Positions 38,722 to 47,489 of a stretch of DNA of 64,000 bases are shown here, piece after piece (the stretch's first letter is position 1; the number at the start of each line of letters is the position of its first letter). The notes under the pieces are model-generated. The model did not search any database. It worked only from the letters and a program-made list of their open reading frames with translations, and had not been told where the DNA came from. This DNA comes from Marinobacterium arenosum (GTDB taxonomy: Bacteria > Pseudomonadota > Gammaproteobacteria > Pseudomonadales > Balneatricaceae): the NCBI RefSeq assembly GCF_019795155.1, contig NZ_JAILYN010000002.1, positions 1 through 64,000 of the forward strand, read 5' to 3'. A program made the translations under genes and the position numbers.

Positions 38722-39681
38722 TTACTGGATCACCTTGGTGGCGCGCGACAGCACCGACTCCGGGATCTCAACCCCCATCATCCGGGCTGTCTTGGTGTTC
38801 ACGTACAGGTTGGTGCCTTCGGCGATCTGTACCGGAATCTGGCCCGGCTGCTCGCCGTTCAGCACCCGCAGTACCATCTCGCCGGTCTGGCGACCCAGGT
38901 CAGCGTAGTTGAAGCCCAGCGCCGCGACGGAGCCACGCTCCACCGAATCGGTATCGGCGGAGAACACCGGGATCTGGGCATCGATACCCACTTTGATCGC
39001 CGACTCCAGCGCGGTAATGATGGTGTTGTCCAGCGGGGTGTAGATCGCCTGCACCTTGCCGACCAGTTTCTGGCAGGCCACCATCACGTCGGAGGATTTC
39101 GGCGCCGGCGCTTCGACGATCTCGATACCCATCTTGGCGCCTTCGATCTTCATCATCTCGACGATGGAGACCGCGTTCGGCTCACCCGGGTTGTAGGGCA
39201 CGCCCAGCTGCTTCAGCGAGGGGACGATCTCCTTCAGCAGCGCCAGGTGCTGTGCCACCGGCAGCATATCGGACAGGCCGGTGACGTTGCCGCCCGGCTG
39301 CTCCAGGTTGGAGACCAGTTTGGCTCCCAGCGGATCGGTCACCACCGAGAACACCACCGGGACCTCTTGAGTCGCGCTGACCGCCGCCTGTGCCGACGGG
39401 GTAGCGATCGCCACGATCACGTCCGGCGCCTCGCCGACCAGTTTGCGGGCGATCTGCGCCGCGATCGCCGGGTTGCCCTGGGCGCTCTCGTAGGTGAATT
39501 TCATCTTGTCTTCGGTATAGCCAGCCTCGACCAGCTTGGCCTTGATGCCGTCGCGCACCGAATCCAGCGCCGGGTGCTCGACAATCGCGGTGGTCGCCAC
39601 GTGCACCTGCTCCGCCTGAACAGCGGTGCAAGACAGAACAGCTGCGGCGAGGGCCGCTTTCGCAAGGGTGCGGATACTCAT
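38722..39681 (-). CDS. ABC substrate-binding protein (TrpX / ABC_sub_bind family)
   Basis: 319 residues from ATG 39681 (GGAG eight bases upstream; a GTG one codon earlier is possible). A Sec signal (MSIRTLAKAALAAAVLSCTAVQA region) sends it to the periplasm. Family features include AAQIARKLVGEAPDVIVAIA, VPVVFSVVTDPLGAKLV, GVPYNPGEPNAV and PVFSADTDSVERGSVAALGF. This is the ABC_sub_bind (DUF534) family, unlike TauA or SsuA. Despite lying next to tpa it is not an obvious taurine binder. Confidence 0.88.
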   Translation of the reverse strand: MSIRTLAKAALAAAVLSCTAVQAEQVHVATTAIVEHPALDSVRDGIKAKLVEAGYTEDKMKFTYESAQGNPAIAAQIARKLVGEAPDVIVAIATPSAQAAVSATQEVPVVFSVVTDPLGAKLVSNLEQPGGNVTGLSDMLPVAQHLALLKEIVPSLKQLGVPYNPGEPNAVSIVEMMKIEGAKMGIEIVEAPAPKSSDVMVACQKLVGKVQAIYTPLDNTIITALESAIKVGIDAQIPVFSADTDSVERGSVAALGFNYADLGRQTGEMVLRVLNGEQPGQIPVQIAEGTNLYVNTKTARMMGVEIPESVLSRATKVIQ

Positions 39682-39916
39682 CACTGATACTCCGGAAAAC
39701 TATTGTTATTCCGGCCGAACTCCCCGGCCGGCCTGCACGAAAAGCGGTTTTGCCGCTAACGAACAGGAAGGATGGCGCGTAGTATCCATAAATCAATGCC
39801 TTGCAGGCAAGTCGGATGGGGAAATGGGCCTTAAAATCGGGCCTTGGGTTGATTCAGATACACTGTGAATCCGAGTAAATCTGAACATCGACGCATGGAT
39901 CGATAAACGTAGCAGC

Positions 39917-40423
39917 TCAAACTGCCGAGCGCTGCGGCCGAATATAGTGACGGTAGTAGCCCACCAGGTTACTGCCGATAAACAGCGCCTCCATCACCAC
40001 CGCCACCGGCGAATTGGCCAGGTAATTGTGCAGCAACCAGACACTGGTACCGACGATCATCAGCAACCGCAACCGCCTGTCGTCACGCTGGAACGCCGCC
40101 ACCGTCTGCAACAGCGAACCGCTACAGCTCAGCAGGCTGATCAGCCCGGCATAGGTAAACAGGGTGCTGATAACCGAGGCCGCCGCAAACAGCAGCATCG
40201 TCAACCGGGAGGTGGTGAACACAGAGGTCAGGTAACGCACCGTGGCGATCGACATCAGCGCCGCCGCGGTCCACTGCTCCAGCAACGCGAAGTGCGACGA
40301 GATCAGCACCCCGGCACAGGCCAGGCACGCGACAATGCGCTTGCGTTCCTTGAACTGGAACGACAGCAGATCGAAACAGATCGCGATGGCGACCAGAATC
40401 TGTGACAGCAGGAAGTGGGACAC
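39917..40423 (-). CDS. YgjV-like inner membrane protein
   Basis: 168 residues from a GTG at 40423 that has GGAG six bases upstream; the frame also opens at a TTG five codons earlier. About six hydrophobic spans. Order and motifs (SFQFKERKRIVACLACAGVL, HNYLANSPVAVVMEALFIGS) fit the Imp-YgjV family, whose role is unknown. Downstream of the VOC gene on the same strand. Confidence 0.75.
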   Translation of the reverse strand: MSHFLLSQILVAIAICFDLLSFQFKERKRIVACLACAGVLISSHFALLEQWTAAALMSIATVRYLTSVFTTSRLTMLLFAAASVISTLFTYAGLISLLSCSGSLLQTVAAFQRDDRRLRLLMIVGTSVWLLHNYLANSPVAVVMEALFIGSNLVGYYRHYIRPQRSAV

Positions 40424-40499
40424 AGCAATCTCCGTCAATTCAACGTCCCGTATTTTCGGCGGCCATCATCTCTTTACCGGCCGGTTCGGTTTGTTCCAT

Positions 40500-40919
40500 T
40501 TACTCTGATCGCTCAACCGTCAAACCGACCTCCTGGCCATAGGACAGTTCCAGCGTGTGGCCATCCGGGTCGCGGATAAACGCCCAGTAACCGATCGGGT
40601 AACCCGAATCGACAGGTTCCTTGGCCAGAATCCCCTCCTGCCGCGCCTGATCGCACAGCCGATCCACTTCCTCTCGGCTGGTACACCCCACGCCCAGATG
40701 GGCGAACGGCCCCAGGATCGGAGTCGGCTGATCCGATCGGGACAGCACCAGCACGAACGGCCGCGTTCTATCCGACAACCAGACCACATGAACGCCCCTG
40801 GCTTCATCGGTACGCTCGTGTACCACCGCCATGTTCGCATAGCGCGCATAGAAATCGGCACTGGCCGCGATATCGCTGGCCGTCAGCGCCACATGGGTCA
40901 GCCCTATATCCTTGCTCAT
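40500..40919 (-). CDS. VOC (glyoxalase/bleomycin-resistance) family protein
   Basis: 139 residues from ATG 40919, preceded by AAAGGAGG. Two beta-alpha-beta-beta-beta halves: LTHVALTASDIAASADFYAR near the start, HLGVGCTSREEVDRL and AFIRDPDGHTLELSYG at the end. Metal ligands H and E of the VOC fold are present (H in THVAL, H in AHLGVG, E in LELS). Substrate unknown. The TetR gene ends 31 bases upstream, so both are probably one transcript under the double palindrome at 41581. Confidence 0.85.
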   Translation of the reverse strand: MSKDIGLTHVALTASDIAASADFYARYANMAVVHERTDEARGVHVVWLSDRTRPFVLVLSRSDQPTPILGPFAHLGVGCTSREEVDRLCDQARQEGILAKEPVDSGYPIGYWAFIRDPDGHTLELSYGQEVGLTVERSE

Positions 40920-40950
40920 CCCGTTCTTACCTCCTTTATGACAGTCACTC

Positions 40951-41496
40951 TCAGGCGTTGACGACATTGGGCTCGCCCAGCCGTGCCAATTTTTCCCGCA
41001 AGCGCTCCAGCATCCGGCTGGCACTGGGTTGGCGCTGGTTCAGGCCGTACAGCAGCGTCATGAAATAGCAGTCGATCATGATCTCGGCATAGGCCGGGTC
41101 CTGACGATCGGCCATCAAGCGCTGTTTGAAGACCTCAATCTGCGGCTGTAGTTCCGCGTGCTGCCAAATTGTCTCCTTGAACAGTTCACGGCTGAACTCG
41201 CTGTTGTCGGCATAGTAACCGTATAGATAACCGGCATAGTGCAGCAGCCGCTCAGCCGGAGAACCGCCCGGATCCTGCTGTTCCGCTTCGGTCAACACCC
41301 TGTCCACCTGCGCCACTATACCGGCTTTCAGCATCTCCAGTTTGGTCGGGAAATGGCTGAACACGGTACCGTCCGCCACCCCGGCCTGGCGGGCGATCTG
41401 ACGGGTACTGGTGTCCTGATAGCCCTGCTGATTGAATAGATGCCAGGCGGCATTGAGAATTTTTTCGCGGGTGAGCTGTCGCTTGGTGGTCGCCAT
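40951..41496 (-). CDS. TetR-family repressor
   Basis: 181 residues from ATG 41496 (MATTKRQLTREKILNAAWHL). The N-terminal HTH is classic (STRQIARQAGVADGTVFSHF). The C-terminal ligand domain has a DNSEFSRELFKETIWQ segment. Divergent from a small membrane protein gene; the intergenic region carries two TGAGCGCGCTCA palindromes, its likely operators. Ligand unknown. Confidence 0.9.
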   Translation of the reverse strand: MATTKRQLTREKILNAAWHLFNQQGYQDTSTRQIARQAGVADGTVFSHFPTKLEMLKAGIVAQVDRVLTEAEQQDPGGSPAERLLHYAGYLYGYYADNSEFSRELFKETIWQHAELQPQIEVFKQRLMADRQDPAYAEIMIDCYFMTLLYGLNQRQPSASRMLERLREKLARLGEPNVVNA

Positions 41497-41580
41497 CGTG
41501 TGTATCTGAGGCCTTCGAATGCTGGTTTGAGTCGTTGTCGGCAAGCCTACCGCACTTTGCCAGCGAAAGCTCTTGATTAA

Positions 41581-41614
41581 TGAGCGCGCTCAATTTATTT
41601 TTTGAGCGCGCTCA
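41581..41614. promoter_or_regulatory. Double palindromic TetR operator
   Basis: TGAGCGCGCTCA is a perfect 12-bp palindrome at 41581-41592 and again at 41603-41614, 22 bp centre to centre. The flanks extend the symmetry (TTGATTAA left, TTTATCAA right), so the whole block is itself an inverted repeat. It covers the divergent tetR/small-protein promoter region. Confidence 0.8.
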
Positions 41615-41634
41615 TTTATCAAGAAGAGATCTCT

Positions 41635-41847
41635 ATGAAGTCGTTTATCAAACTTATGCTGGGCTACGGCCTGTACCTGCCCTACCAGATGTTCTTTTCC
41701 TACGTGGCGGGCCCGCTGCTGATCCTGGTGCTGGTGCCGGGCGGCCTGATAATGCTGCTGGCGATCGGCCGTGGCGAAGTATGGCAGATTTATAAAGAGG
41801 AGCTGTTTGGCCACTCAGGCCGGCCAAAAGCGGCACCGGTGGAATAA
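41635..41847 (+). CDS. Small membrane protein, divergent from tetR
   Basis: 70 residues from ATG 41635. Residues about 12-53 are hydrophobic (one long or two short spans: MFFSYVAGPLLILVLVPGGL), and the tail is charged. No family is recognised. Its start lies 20 bases from a TetR-type operator, so it is likely the repressor's main target. A ribosome site AAGAAGAGA is visible. Confidence 0.65.
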   Translation: MKSFIKLMLGYGLYLPYQMFFSYVAGPLLILVLVPGGLIMLLAIGRGEVWQIYKEELFGHSGRPKAAPVE

Positions 41848-42077
41848 TCGCCGCGGGGCGCGCCTCCAACCGGCTGCTACCGACCACCGTGTCGGTGTGC
41901 GGCCTGACTGGCCATTGGATTAAAGTAAGTCGTTATCGCGCCCTTGTGCCAGCGCTGAGAAGTGGGAAGTGGGAGCCGCGCCCCGCATGGTCCGGCAATC
42001 CGGTGCTTGTCCGCATTTACAGGATTGAATCTGGAACCGGATAACTAGTAGCGGCTCTCAGCCTCCTCATAAATACC

Positions 42078-42254
42078 TTAGTGTGCATTTTCGTACACAG
42101 AGGTATAGCGCTCTACGGTGGGGAAAGAATCATAGAAATGGTGCAATAGGTAGTCCTTCATGGTTGAGACAATCGCCTGAGTCTTGCCGAAGGCTTGCTC
42201 AAAATCGGCTTCCTTGCCGGGTTTTACATTGAGTATTGCGACTTCCAATATCAT
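42078..42254 (-). pseudogene. ABM-domain monooxygenase with internal in-frame deletion
   Basis: 58 residues from ATG 42254. The N part (MILEVAILNVKPGKEADFEQ, continuing to IVSTMKDY) and the C part (LLHHFYDSFPTVERYTSVY) match the two ends of the usual 95-100-residue antibiotic-biosynthesis-monooxygenase family. About 40 residues from the middle, including two strands, are missing at the junction near 42149. The frame is kept and ends in TGA. Such a protein cannot form the full ferredoxin-like barrel, so it is probably not functional. Coupled to the lipoprotein gene upstream (stop at 42267). Confidence 0.6.
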
Positions 42255-42266
42255 CTTCTCCACGTT

Positions 42267-42842
42267 TCAATGCACGGTCCAATTATCCTGGCGCAACTCA
42301 TCACAATCCTTCACATAGACAAGATCGTTCCGGGCATCGTTGGGAATATACACTTGGTTGACGGCGGACTTGGCATAGCTGAAATCCTGGCACTGGGCGC
42401 TCTGGCCCGGGCCAACCACCACCCTGCTGCCGACCTTCAAGGTGCAGCGGCTGACGCGGTCCAGGGTACTCCATGACGGGCAGATCGCGTTGGCTTCGCG
42501 ATATTGCGCCTTAGTTCCGTGCGGTGGTTCGAATGACCACCAGCCGCCGTACAAGGTATAGCTCTTGTCGCTGTTCCAGACCCGGTAGACCGCGACCGGT
42601 TCAGCCGCCTCGAAGACCCGCCCCTCGCAGAGGCCGCCCTTGCCGCTGACGCCGAGCGCTTTTTCCAACAGTGGAGGGTCCATCACTTCGACAAATCCGC
42701 CCGGCGGCGACATCACCTGGCCGACGCAAGCGACGCCGTCGATTCCTGCTACGGTATGGGTTCTTTGACTTTGCGGCCCGGTCGCGGCGCAACCGGCAAG
42801 CAGTACTGAAGAAAACAGAAGAGTAATGAACATCCTTTTCAT
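42267..42842 (-). CDS. Putative lipoprotein, function unknown
   Basis: 191 residues with a lipoprotein signal (MKRMFITLLFSSVLLAGC, lipobox LAGC at about residue 18). The mature part has several cysteines (CVGQ, GLCEG, ICPSW, RCTLK, QCQDF, DCDEL) that could form disulfides, and a YGGWWSFEPPHG segment. No family recognised. Outer membrane or periplasmic side of the envelope is likely. Confidence 0.7.
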   Translation of the reverse strand: MKRMFITLLFSSVLLAGCAATGPQSQRTHTVAGIDGVACVGQVMSPPGGFVEVMDPPLLEKALGVSGKGGLCEGRVFEAAEPVAVYRVWNSDKSYTLYGGWWSFEPPHGTKAQYREANAICPSWSTLDRVSRCTLKVGSRVVVGPGQSAQCQDFSYAKSAVNQVYIPNDARNDLVYVKDCDELRQDNWTVH

Positions 42843-42922
42843 AGCGCCCTGATCCTTAAGGTTTGTGAACTCAGCATCCCATACAATTCAGGATCTACAC
42901 CATAGCAAATCGAAGCCAACAG

Positions 42923-42952
42923 AAAAGGGCAACCCAAATGAGCCGCCCTTTT
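42923..42952. terminator. Bidirectional terminator between lipoprotein and EamA genes
   Basis: AAAAGGGC and GCCCTTTT pair around a 14-nt loop, with T runs on both strands. It follows the EamA stop by about 20 bases on the minus strand. Confidence 0.6.
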
Positions 42953-42971
42953 CGTTGCAATCCAATTCTCG

Positions 42972-43847
42972 TTACGCCGCCTTGGCGGACAACTGGAACC
43001 AACGGTTCCAGCGGGCGTTGACCCAGAGCGACAGGGCGATGATAGCACCGCCGATCAGCAGCCGGACGATATCCGCGTCCCGGTTCCAGATCAGGATATT
43101 CACGATCAGGCCGGCCGGTACCAGCGCATTGTTCATGATCCCCAATGTGCCGGCATCCACCTGGCAGGCACCCTTGTTCCACAGGTAGAAACCGGCGCCG
43201 GAGGCGACCACGCCCAGCCAGCCCAGTACGCTCCACTGCAAAACCGTAGACGGCAATTTATCCGGATTGCCCAGCAGCAGATAAGCCGGCAGCACTACGC
43301 AGAGTGCGCCAAGGAAGAAATAGCCGAACGAACGCCAGGCCGGTAGATCTACCGGATAGCGCTTAACCAGGTTGGCATAACCGACCTGTCCGGCGGCAAA
43401 CGCCATATTCGCCACCTGCAGCAGCAGGAAGCCGGTCAGGAAGTCGTCGCTCAGGCCGTCGTAGCGGATCACCCCTGCCCCCAACACGGCGATCGCCGTG
43501 GCTATCAGCGGTGCCGGCGAGAAGCGGCGGTTCAATGCATCATCGATCAGGGTGACATACAGCGGCGTGAAGATGGTGAACAGCAGCACCTCGGGTACGG
43601 TGAGGTACAGGAACGACTGGTACAGGCAGACGTAAGTAACGCCGAACTGCAGGCTGCCCACCAGGGCGATGCCGCCTTTCAGCTGTCCGGGCAGGCCACT
43701 CCAGCGGGTAAAGGGCAGGAAGATCAGCCCGGCCAGGATAATGCGGGTCATTACCGCGAAATAGCTGTCGACACGACCGGCGAGGTAGACGCCGATCAGA
43801 CTGAACGAGACTGCCCAGAGGGCAGTAACCAAAACCAGATAACGCAA
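42972..43847 (-). CDS. EamA/DMT-superfamily transporter (YigM-like)
   Basis: 291 residues with about ten hydrophobic spans in two EamA halves. The order and motifs (LWAVSFSLIGVYLAGRVDSY; LQFGVTYVCLYQSFLYLTVPE, shown in part) resemble the carboxylate/amino acid/amine transporter group that includes YigM, a biotin importer in E. coli. Substrate not provable from sequence. Stands alone. Confidence 0.8.
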   Translation of the reverse strand: MRYLVLVTALWAVSFSLIGVYLAGRVDSYFAVMTRIILAGLIFLPFTRWSGLPGQLKGGIALVGSLQFGVTYVCLYQSFLYLTVPEVLLFTIFTPLYVTLIDDALNRRFSPAPLIATAIAVLGAGVIRYDGLSDDFLTGFLLLQVANMAFAAGQVGYANLVKRYPVDLPAWRSFGYFFLGALCVVLPAYLLLGNPDKLPSTVLQWSVLGWLGVVASGAGFYLWNKGACQVDAGTLGIMNNALVPAGLIVNILIWNRDADIVRLLIGGAIIALSLWVNARWNRWFQLSAKAA

Positions 43848-44059
43848 GATGATTTTCCTTATCAGTGAAGAGAACGCAGTGCGGAGCTATCAGGACGCAA
43901 TTAAAGAAGCGCTGGCATTGTAGATTAGAGCAGTGCGAATAAGAATACTTCTTAATAAGAACAGGCGGGCATTGTCGATACGCAGGGGTTCGCCAAATTC
44001 ACGCCAACCAACCGTGCCGACCGACATGACGGCCTGCTCCGGTTCTCGTTACCAACTTG

Positions 44060-45130
44060 TTATGGCGAACTTGCCCCGTCGATGTTTTGCACAGGAGGCT
44101 GCAGATATTTTTCAAGCGAGCCGGCGATCATATCGGCCAGCTCAGAGTGAATTTCCGCGCGCGACCGCTCAGCCTGATCCTGACAGAGGCGCTGGTCCTC
44201 GCCTAACGCCCGCAGAATTTTCAGCCCTCTCTTTTTACACAGGCTGAAAGCGCTGAATGGCGTTGCCTCAGGCACACGCCGATAACCGGACATCGGTATC
44301 GAAGCTGCCAAACCCGCGCTATCCAGTGCCAGGTTTATCTCCTTTTTCCCGCCCAGGTTGATGATGCTGACCGGAGTTTCTATTGCCGACAAACTTGCGG
44401 GGGTAAATACATGACCCAGTTCAGGATCGATCGCCACCACCACCTTGATGCGGCTGTCGTTTATTGGCACCTTAAAATTTGCAAAGTCGATCCGGTGCAG
44501 GTCCACACCATTTTTCTCGAACCAGGCGCAGTCCATCGCCAACGCGTCACTTTCGCATAATCGCCGGTATTTATCCGGATCGAGCCGGGCGCCGGCCAAT
44601 GCAAGCGCCGAAGTTCCGCCGATGAAGAACCCCACGACCCCGACCCTGTCACCGTCAATATGACCGCCAAACGCCGGGTCCTGCACAAGCTCGGCCAATG
44701 CACTGCGCAGATCGTTCGGGCGCTTCCATGGCTCGCTGACGGCAAGGCCCGCATCGTTGTCGGTTAAGTGCGGCGGATGCGGCACCACCACGATATATCC
44801 CCTCGATGCCAGGTTAGCCGAAATCCAGCCACCCATCCGTGGCGCGGATCGCAGCCCGCCATGAGCCAGCAGTACCAGCGGATACTTGCCGCCGGCCATA
44901 TCCGCGCCTTTCCTGGCGGGCACACCTTGAAAGATCTTGTTGCCTAAAATCTCCTCAACAGGCGTTTCCGCTGCTGTCGGATACCAGATATCGACATTGA
45001 TAGCCGCCCCTCGGTCAGCTACATGGACCTCCCTGGCCTGATAACCGACTGCACTCGATGCTTGTACCTGAGCGCCAGCGGCCATCAAGACAAGATAGAT
45101 TACAGACGTGATAAGCCGCCGACCTTTCAT
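44060..45130 (-). CDS. Exported alpha/beta-hydrolase (dienelactone hydrolase-like) lacking its nucleophile
   Basis: 356 residues from ATG 45130 with a signal peptide (MKGRRLITSVIYLVLMAAGA...QA). It resembles secreted predicted dienelactone hydrolases/PAF-acetylhydrolase-like proteins: YPLVLLAHGGLRSAPRMGGW, PDLRSAL-type helix, and DGDRVGVVGFFIGGTSALAL. The nucleophile elbow should read G-x-S-x-G-G but is GFFIGG: F169 (codon TTC, 44626-44624) replaces the catalytic serine, one base from TCC. Likely an inactive or repurposed member. Between the EamA gene and the selenium-linked operon, same strand. Confidence 0.75.
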   Translation of the reverse strand: MKGRRLITSVIYLVLMAAGAQVQASSAVGYQAREVHVADRGAAINVDIWYPTAAETPVEEILGNKIFQGVPARKGADMAGGKYPLVLLAHGGLRSAPRMGGWISANLASRGYIVVVPHPPHLTDNDAGLAVSEPWKRPNDLRSALAELVQDPAFGGHIDGDRVGVVGFFIGGTSALALAGARLDPDKYRRLCESDALAMDCAWFEKNGVDLHRIDFANFKVPINDSRIKVVVAIDPELGHVFTPASLSAIETPVSIINLGGKKEINLALDSAGLAASIPMSGYRRVPEATPFSAFSLCKKRGLKILRALGEDQRLCQDQAERSRAEIHSELADMIAGSLEKYLQPPVQNIDGASSP

Positions 45131-45222
45131 CCCAGAATCCTCATACCAACAGTTAACCCCCTTTACTCGCGTTAACCAACGCATTGACGCCGATGACGTT
45201 AGCAGCCTCGGGTTACCGCCCT

Positions 45223-46749
45223 TCAATGGCGGCGTGACAACAGCCCCGCCCGATCGCTTCGCGCCAACCGCCGCAAGCGGCGCGATAGGCTGTCGACCAG
45301 CATATTCAATAGCGCGGTCACCGCGATCAGCAGGAAGGCACGGTCGTAGCGGATCTCTTCGAACGCCGAGTCGATATAGAAGCCCAGCGTGGCGATGCCC
45401 AGAATCCCCATGATGGCGCTCTCGCGCAGGATCACCTCCCAGCGGTAGAACAGCAGCGCCAGCAGCGCCGGGAAGCGGCGCGGCGTTTCGATATAGGCAT
45501 AGCGCATCAGGCCTTTAGGGTCGTCCGGACGGGCATGCGGGCCGTTGCGCTCGGCATCGCTGTCGTTGGCCACCAGGAAGGCGATCAGGCCGCCGTTGTG
45601 CAGTGCCAGCGCCAGTACCGCCGGCAGCCCGGACGGGCCGAACAGCAGTAGGAACACAAACGCCAGCACCATCTCCGGCGTCGAGCGCAGCACCAGCAGC
45701 AGGAAGCGGCCAGGCCAGCGCAGCACCGGCCCGGCCAGCGCGCGGCTGGCGAACGGATAGGTGGCCAGCACCACGACCCCGCTCAATACCAGGGCGATCT
45801 GGGTCAGCAGCAGGGTCTGCACCAGTCCCGGCCAGAGCTGTTCGTTGAACATCATGGCGTACCAGTCCAGCGCCGCTCCCCACTCCCCTGCCCGCACTGC
45901 CGCCGGCCAGATATCGCTGCTGATGAACTGCCACAGGTAGCCGCCGTTGCTGAAACCGATCGTTTCCGGCAGCAGCCAGAGCGCTGCCAGCAGATAGAGC
46001 GGAATCAGCCGTGGCCGCAGCCAGAAACGGATGCTGGCGATCAGCAGCAGGAAGGCCCAGAGCAACGCACCGGCTTCGCTGTACTGGCCCTGCTTGAAGG
46101 CGGTCTCCAGATGAAAGCCCAGCGTCGGCAGGCCGATGAAACCGAGAATCGCACTGGAGCGCAACGCGCATTCGAACCGGTAGCGGGTGTAGCTGACCAG
46201 CGCCGGCCAGGACTGGGGGATCAGGGTATACAGGTGTCGCTTCAGCCCCCCGGCGGCGGGCGGCACCGTCCGCGCAGGCTCCGGCGATTGCTGCTCGAAG
46301 ATCTCGGCGAACACCTTGGCGAACACCCCGGTAAAGGGCACCAGGATCGCCAGCAGCCCGGTGGTGGCGCTGAGCCCATAGAGCTGCATGAAGATCAGCC
46401 CCCAGAACAGCTCGTGCACCGAACGCAGCGCCGCACAGAGCAGCCGAACCGGCAGCCAGTGGAAGACCGTCGCCAGCAACAGCCCCAGCGGCGCGGCCAG
46501 GGCCACCGCCAGCAGCGCAAAGGCAACGGTCTGCCCCACCGCCTCCAGCAGGGTCGGAAAATCGCGCCAGCCCGGCTGCAGCAGCCCCAGGCCGATGCGC
46601 GACAATTCCTGCCAGGGATCCACCGAGTAGAGCTGGATATCGGCGCCGATCAGCGCCAGCAGCGCGCCGCCGATCATCAGCAGGCAGACGCCGTTCAGCG
46701 TACGTGCGCTGGAACCCCGGCTGGGTAGCAGGCCGCTCAGCGCAATCAT
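45223..46749 (-). CDS. PhnE-like ABC permease, two permease units fused
   Basis: 508 residues, about twice a normal PhnE. Two BPD_transp_1 halves are seen: the first around residues 75-230 (VGQTVAFALLAVALAAPLGL, RSVHELFWGLIF), the second around 300-490 (VQTLLLTQIALVLSGVVVLA, RSTPEMVLAFVF, ESAIMGILGIATLGFYIDSA). Overlaps the ATPase gene by ATGA. Last gene of the operon that starts with selD, so it probably imports an oxyanion used as selenium source. Confidence 0.87.
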   Translation of the reverse strand: MIALSGLLPSRGSSARTLNGVCLLMIGGALLALIGADIQLYSVDPWQELSRIGLGLLQPGWRDFPTLLEAVGQTVAFALLAVALAAPLGLLLATVFHWLPVRLLCAALRSVHELFWGLIFMQLYGLSATTGLLAILVPFTGVFAKVFAEIFEQQSPEPARTVPPAAGGLKRHLYTLIPQSWPALVSYTRYRFECALRSSAILGFIGLPTLGFHLETAFKQGQYSEAGALLWAFLLLIASIRFWLRPRLIPLYLLAALWLLPETIGFSNGGYLWQFISSDIWPAAVRAGEWGAALDWYAMMFNEQLWPGLVQTLLLTQIALVLSGVVVLATYPFASRALAGPVLRWPGRFLLLVLRSTPEMVLAFVFLLLFGPSGLPAVLALALHNGGLIAFLVANDSDAERNGPHARPDDPKGLMRYAYIETPRRFPALLALLFYRWEVILRESAIMGILGIATLGFYIDSAFEEIRYDRAFLLIAVTALLNMLVDSLSRRLRRLARSDRAGLLSRRH

Positions 46750-47489
46750 GAGGTACGGATCACCCAGCCTTCGCTGGCCGGTTCCGGTCGCTCGTAGGCC
46801 GGTGAGTCTGGCTGCTGATAGAACTCGTCGAGTCGCGCGGCGTTCAGCTCACTGGCCGGGCAATCGCAGCAGATGCGGCCATCGCGCAGTACCACGACCC
46901 GGTCGAAATGATCCAGTGCCAGCTGGCGGTTATGCAGGCTGACCACGGCGGTCTCGTGCTTTTCGAGCAGATGCTTGAGCAGCGCCTCGGCCTGCAGCGG
47001 GTCCACCGAAGACACCGGCTCGTCACCGAGGAACACCGGCTGCTGGCGGTAGAGAGCGCGGCCGATGGCGACCCGCTGCCGTTGGCCGCCGGACAGCCTG
47101 TCCGCCGACTGCCAGAGTTTCTCCTGCAGCCCCAACAGCTGGGCCAGTGCTTCGATCGCCCGGCGGTGGGCCGGCAGCGGACACAGCAAATTCCACAACG
47201 CCGGCAGGCTGCCGACCCGGTCCAGCGCGCCGATAAAAATGTTCTGGTAGACCGACAGCAGGTCGACCAGCCCGCCGCCCTGCGGTTGCCACGCGCTGCA
47301 TTCCGGTTGCTGCCGGTAGAGCAGGTTCAGCAGTGTCGACTTGCCCGCCCCGGAGGGTCCGAGCAGCGCCACCTTCTCGCCATGCCGGATGGTCAGAGTG
47401 ATATCGTCCAGCACCCGCTGCTCGCCGTAACTCAACGACTGCCGGGCCAGCTGGAACAGCACGGCGGAACTGCCGGTGCGATCAGTCAT
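46746..47489 (-). CDS. PhnC-like ABC ATPase
   Basis: 247 residues from ATG 47489, which overlaps the end of the binding-protein gene by 8 bases. Walker A GPSGAGKSTLLNLL, signature LSGGQRQRVAIGRAL, Walker B PVFLGDEPVSSVDP, H-loop AVVSLHNRQLAL: a PhnC-type phosphonate/oxyanion importer ATPase. The Q-loop area is shorter than in PhnC. It energises the fused permease encoded downstream. Confidence 0.87.
   Translation of the reverse strand: MTDRTGSSAVLFQLARQSLSYGEQRVLDDITLTIRHGEKVALLGPSGAGKSTLLNLLYRQQPECSAWQPQGGGLVDLLSVYQNIFIGALDRVGSLPALWNLLCPLPAHRRAIEALAQLLGLQEKLWQSADRLSGGQRQRVAIGRALYRQQPVFLGDEPVSSVDPLQAEALLKHLLEKHETAVVSLHNRQLALDHFDRVVVLRDGRICCDCPASELNAARLDEFYQQPDSPAYERPEPASEGWVIRTS

Noticed and set aside
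36855-39681. Taurine importer role for the ABC operon beside tpa
   Set aside because: The binding protein is of the TrpX/ABC_sub_bind type, not TauA/SsuA; proximity alone is not enough.
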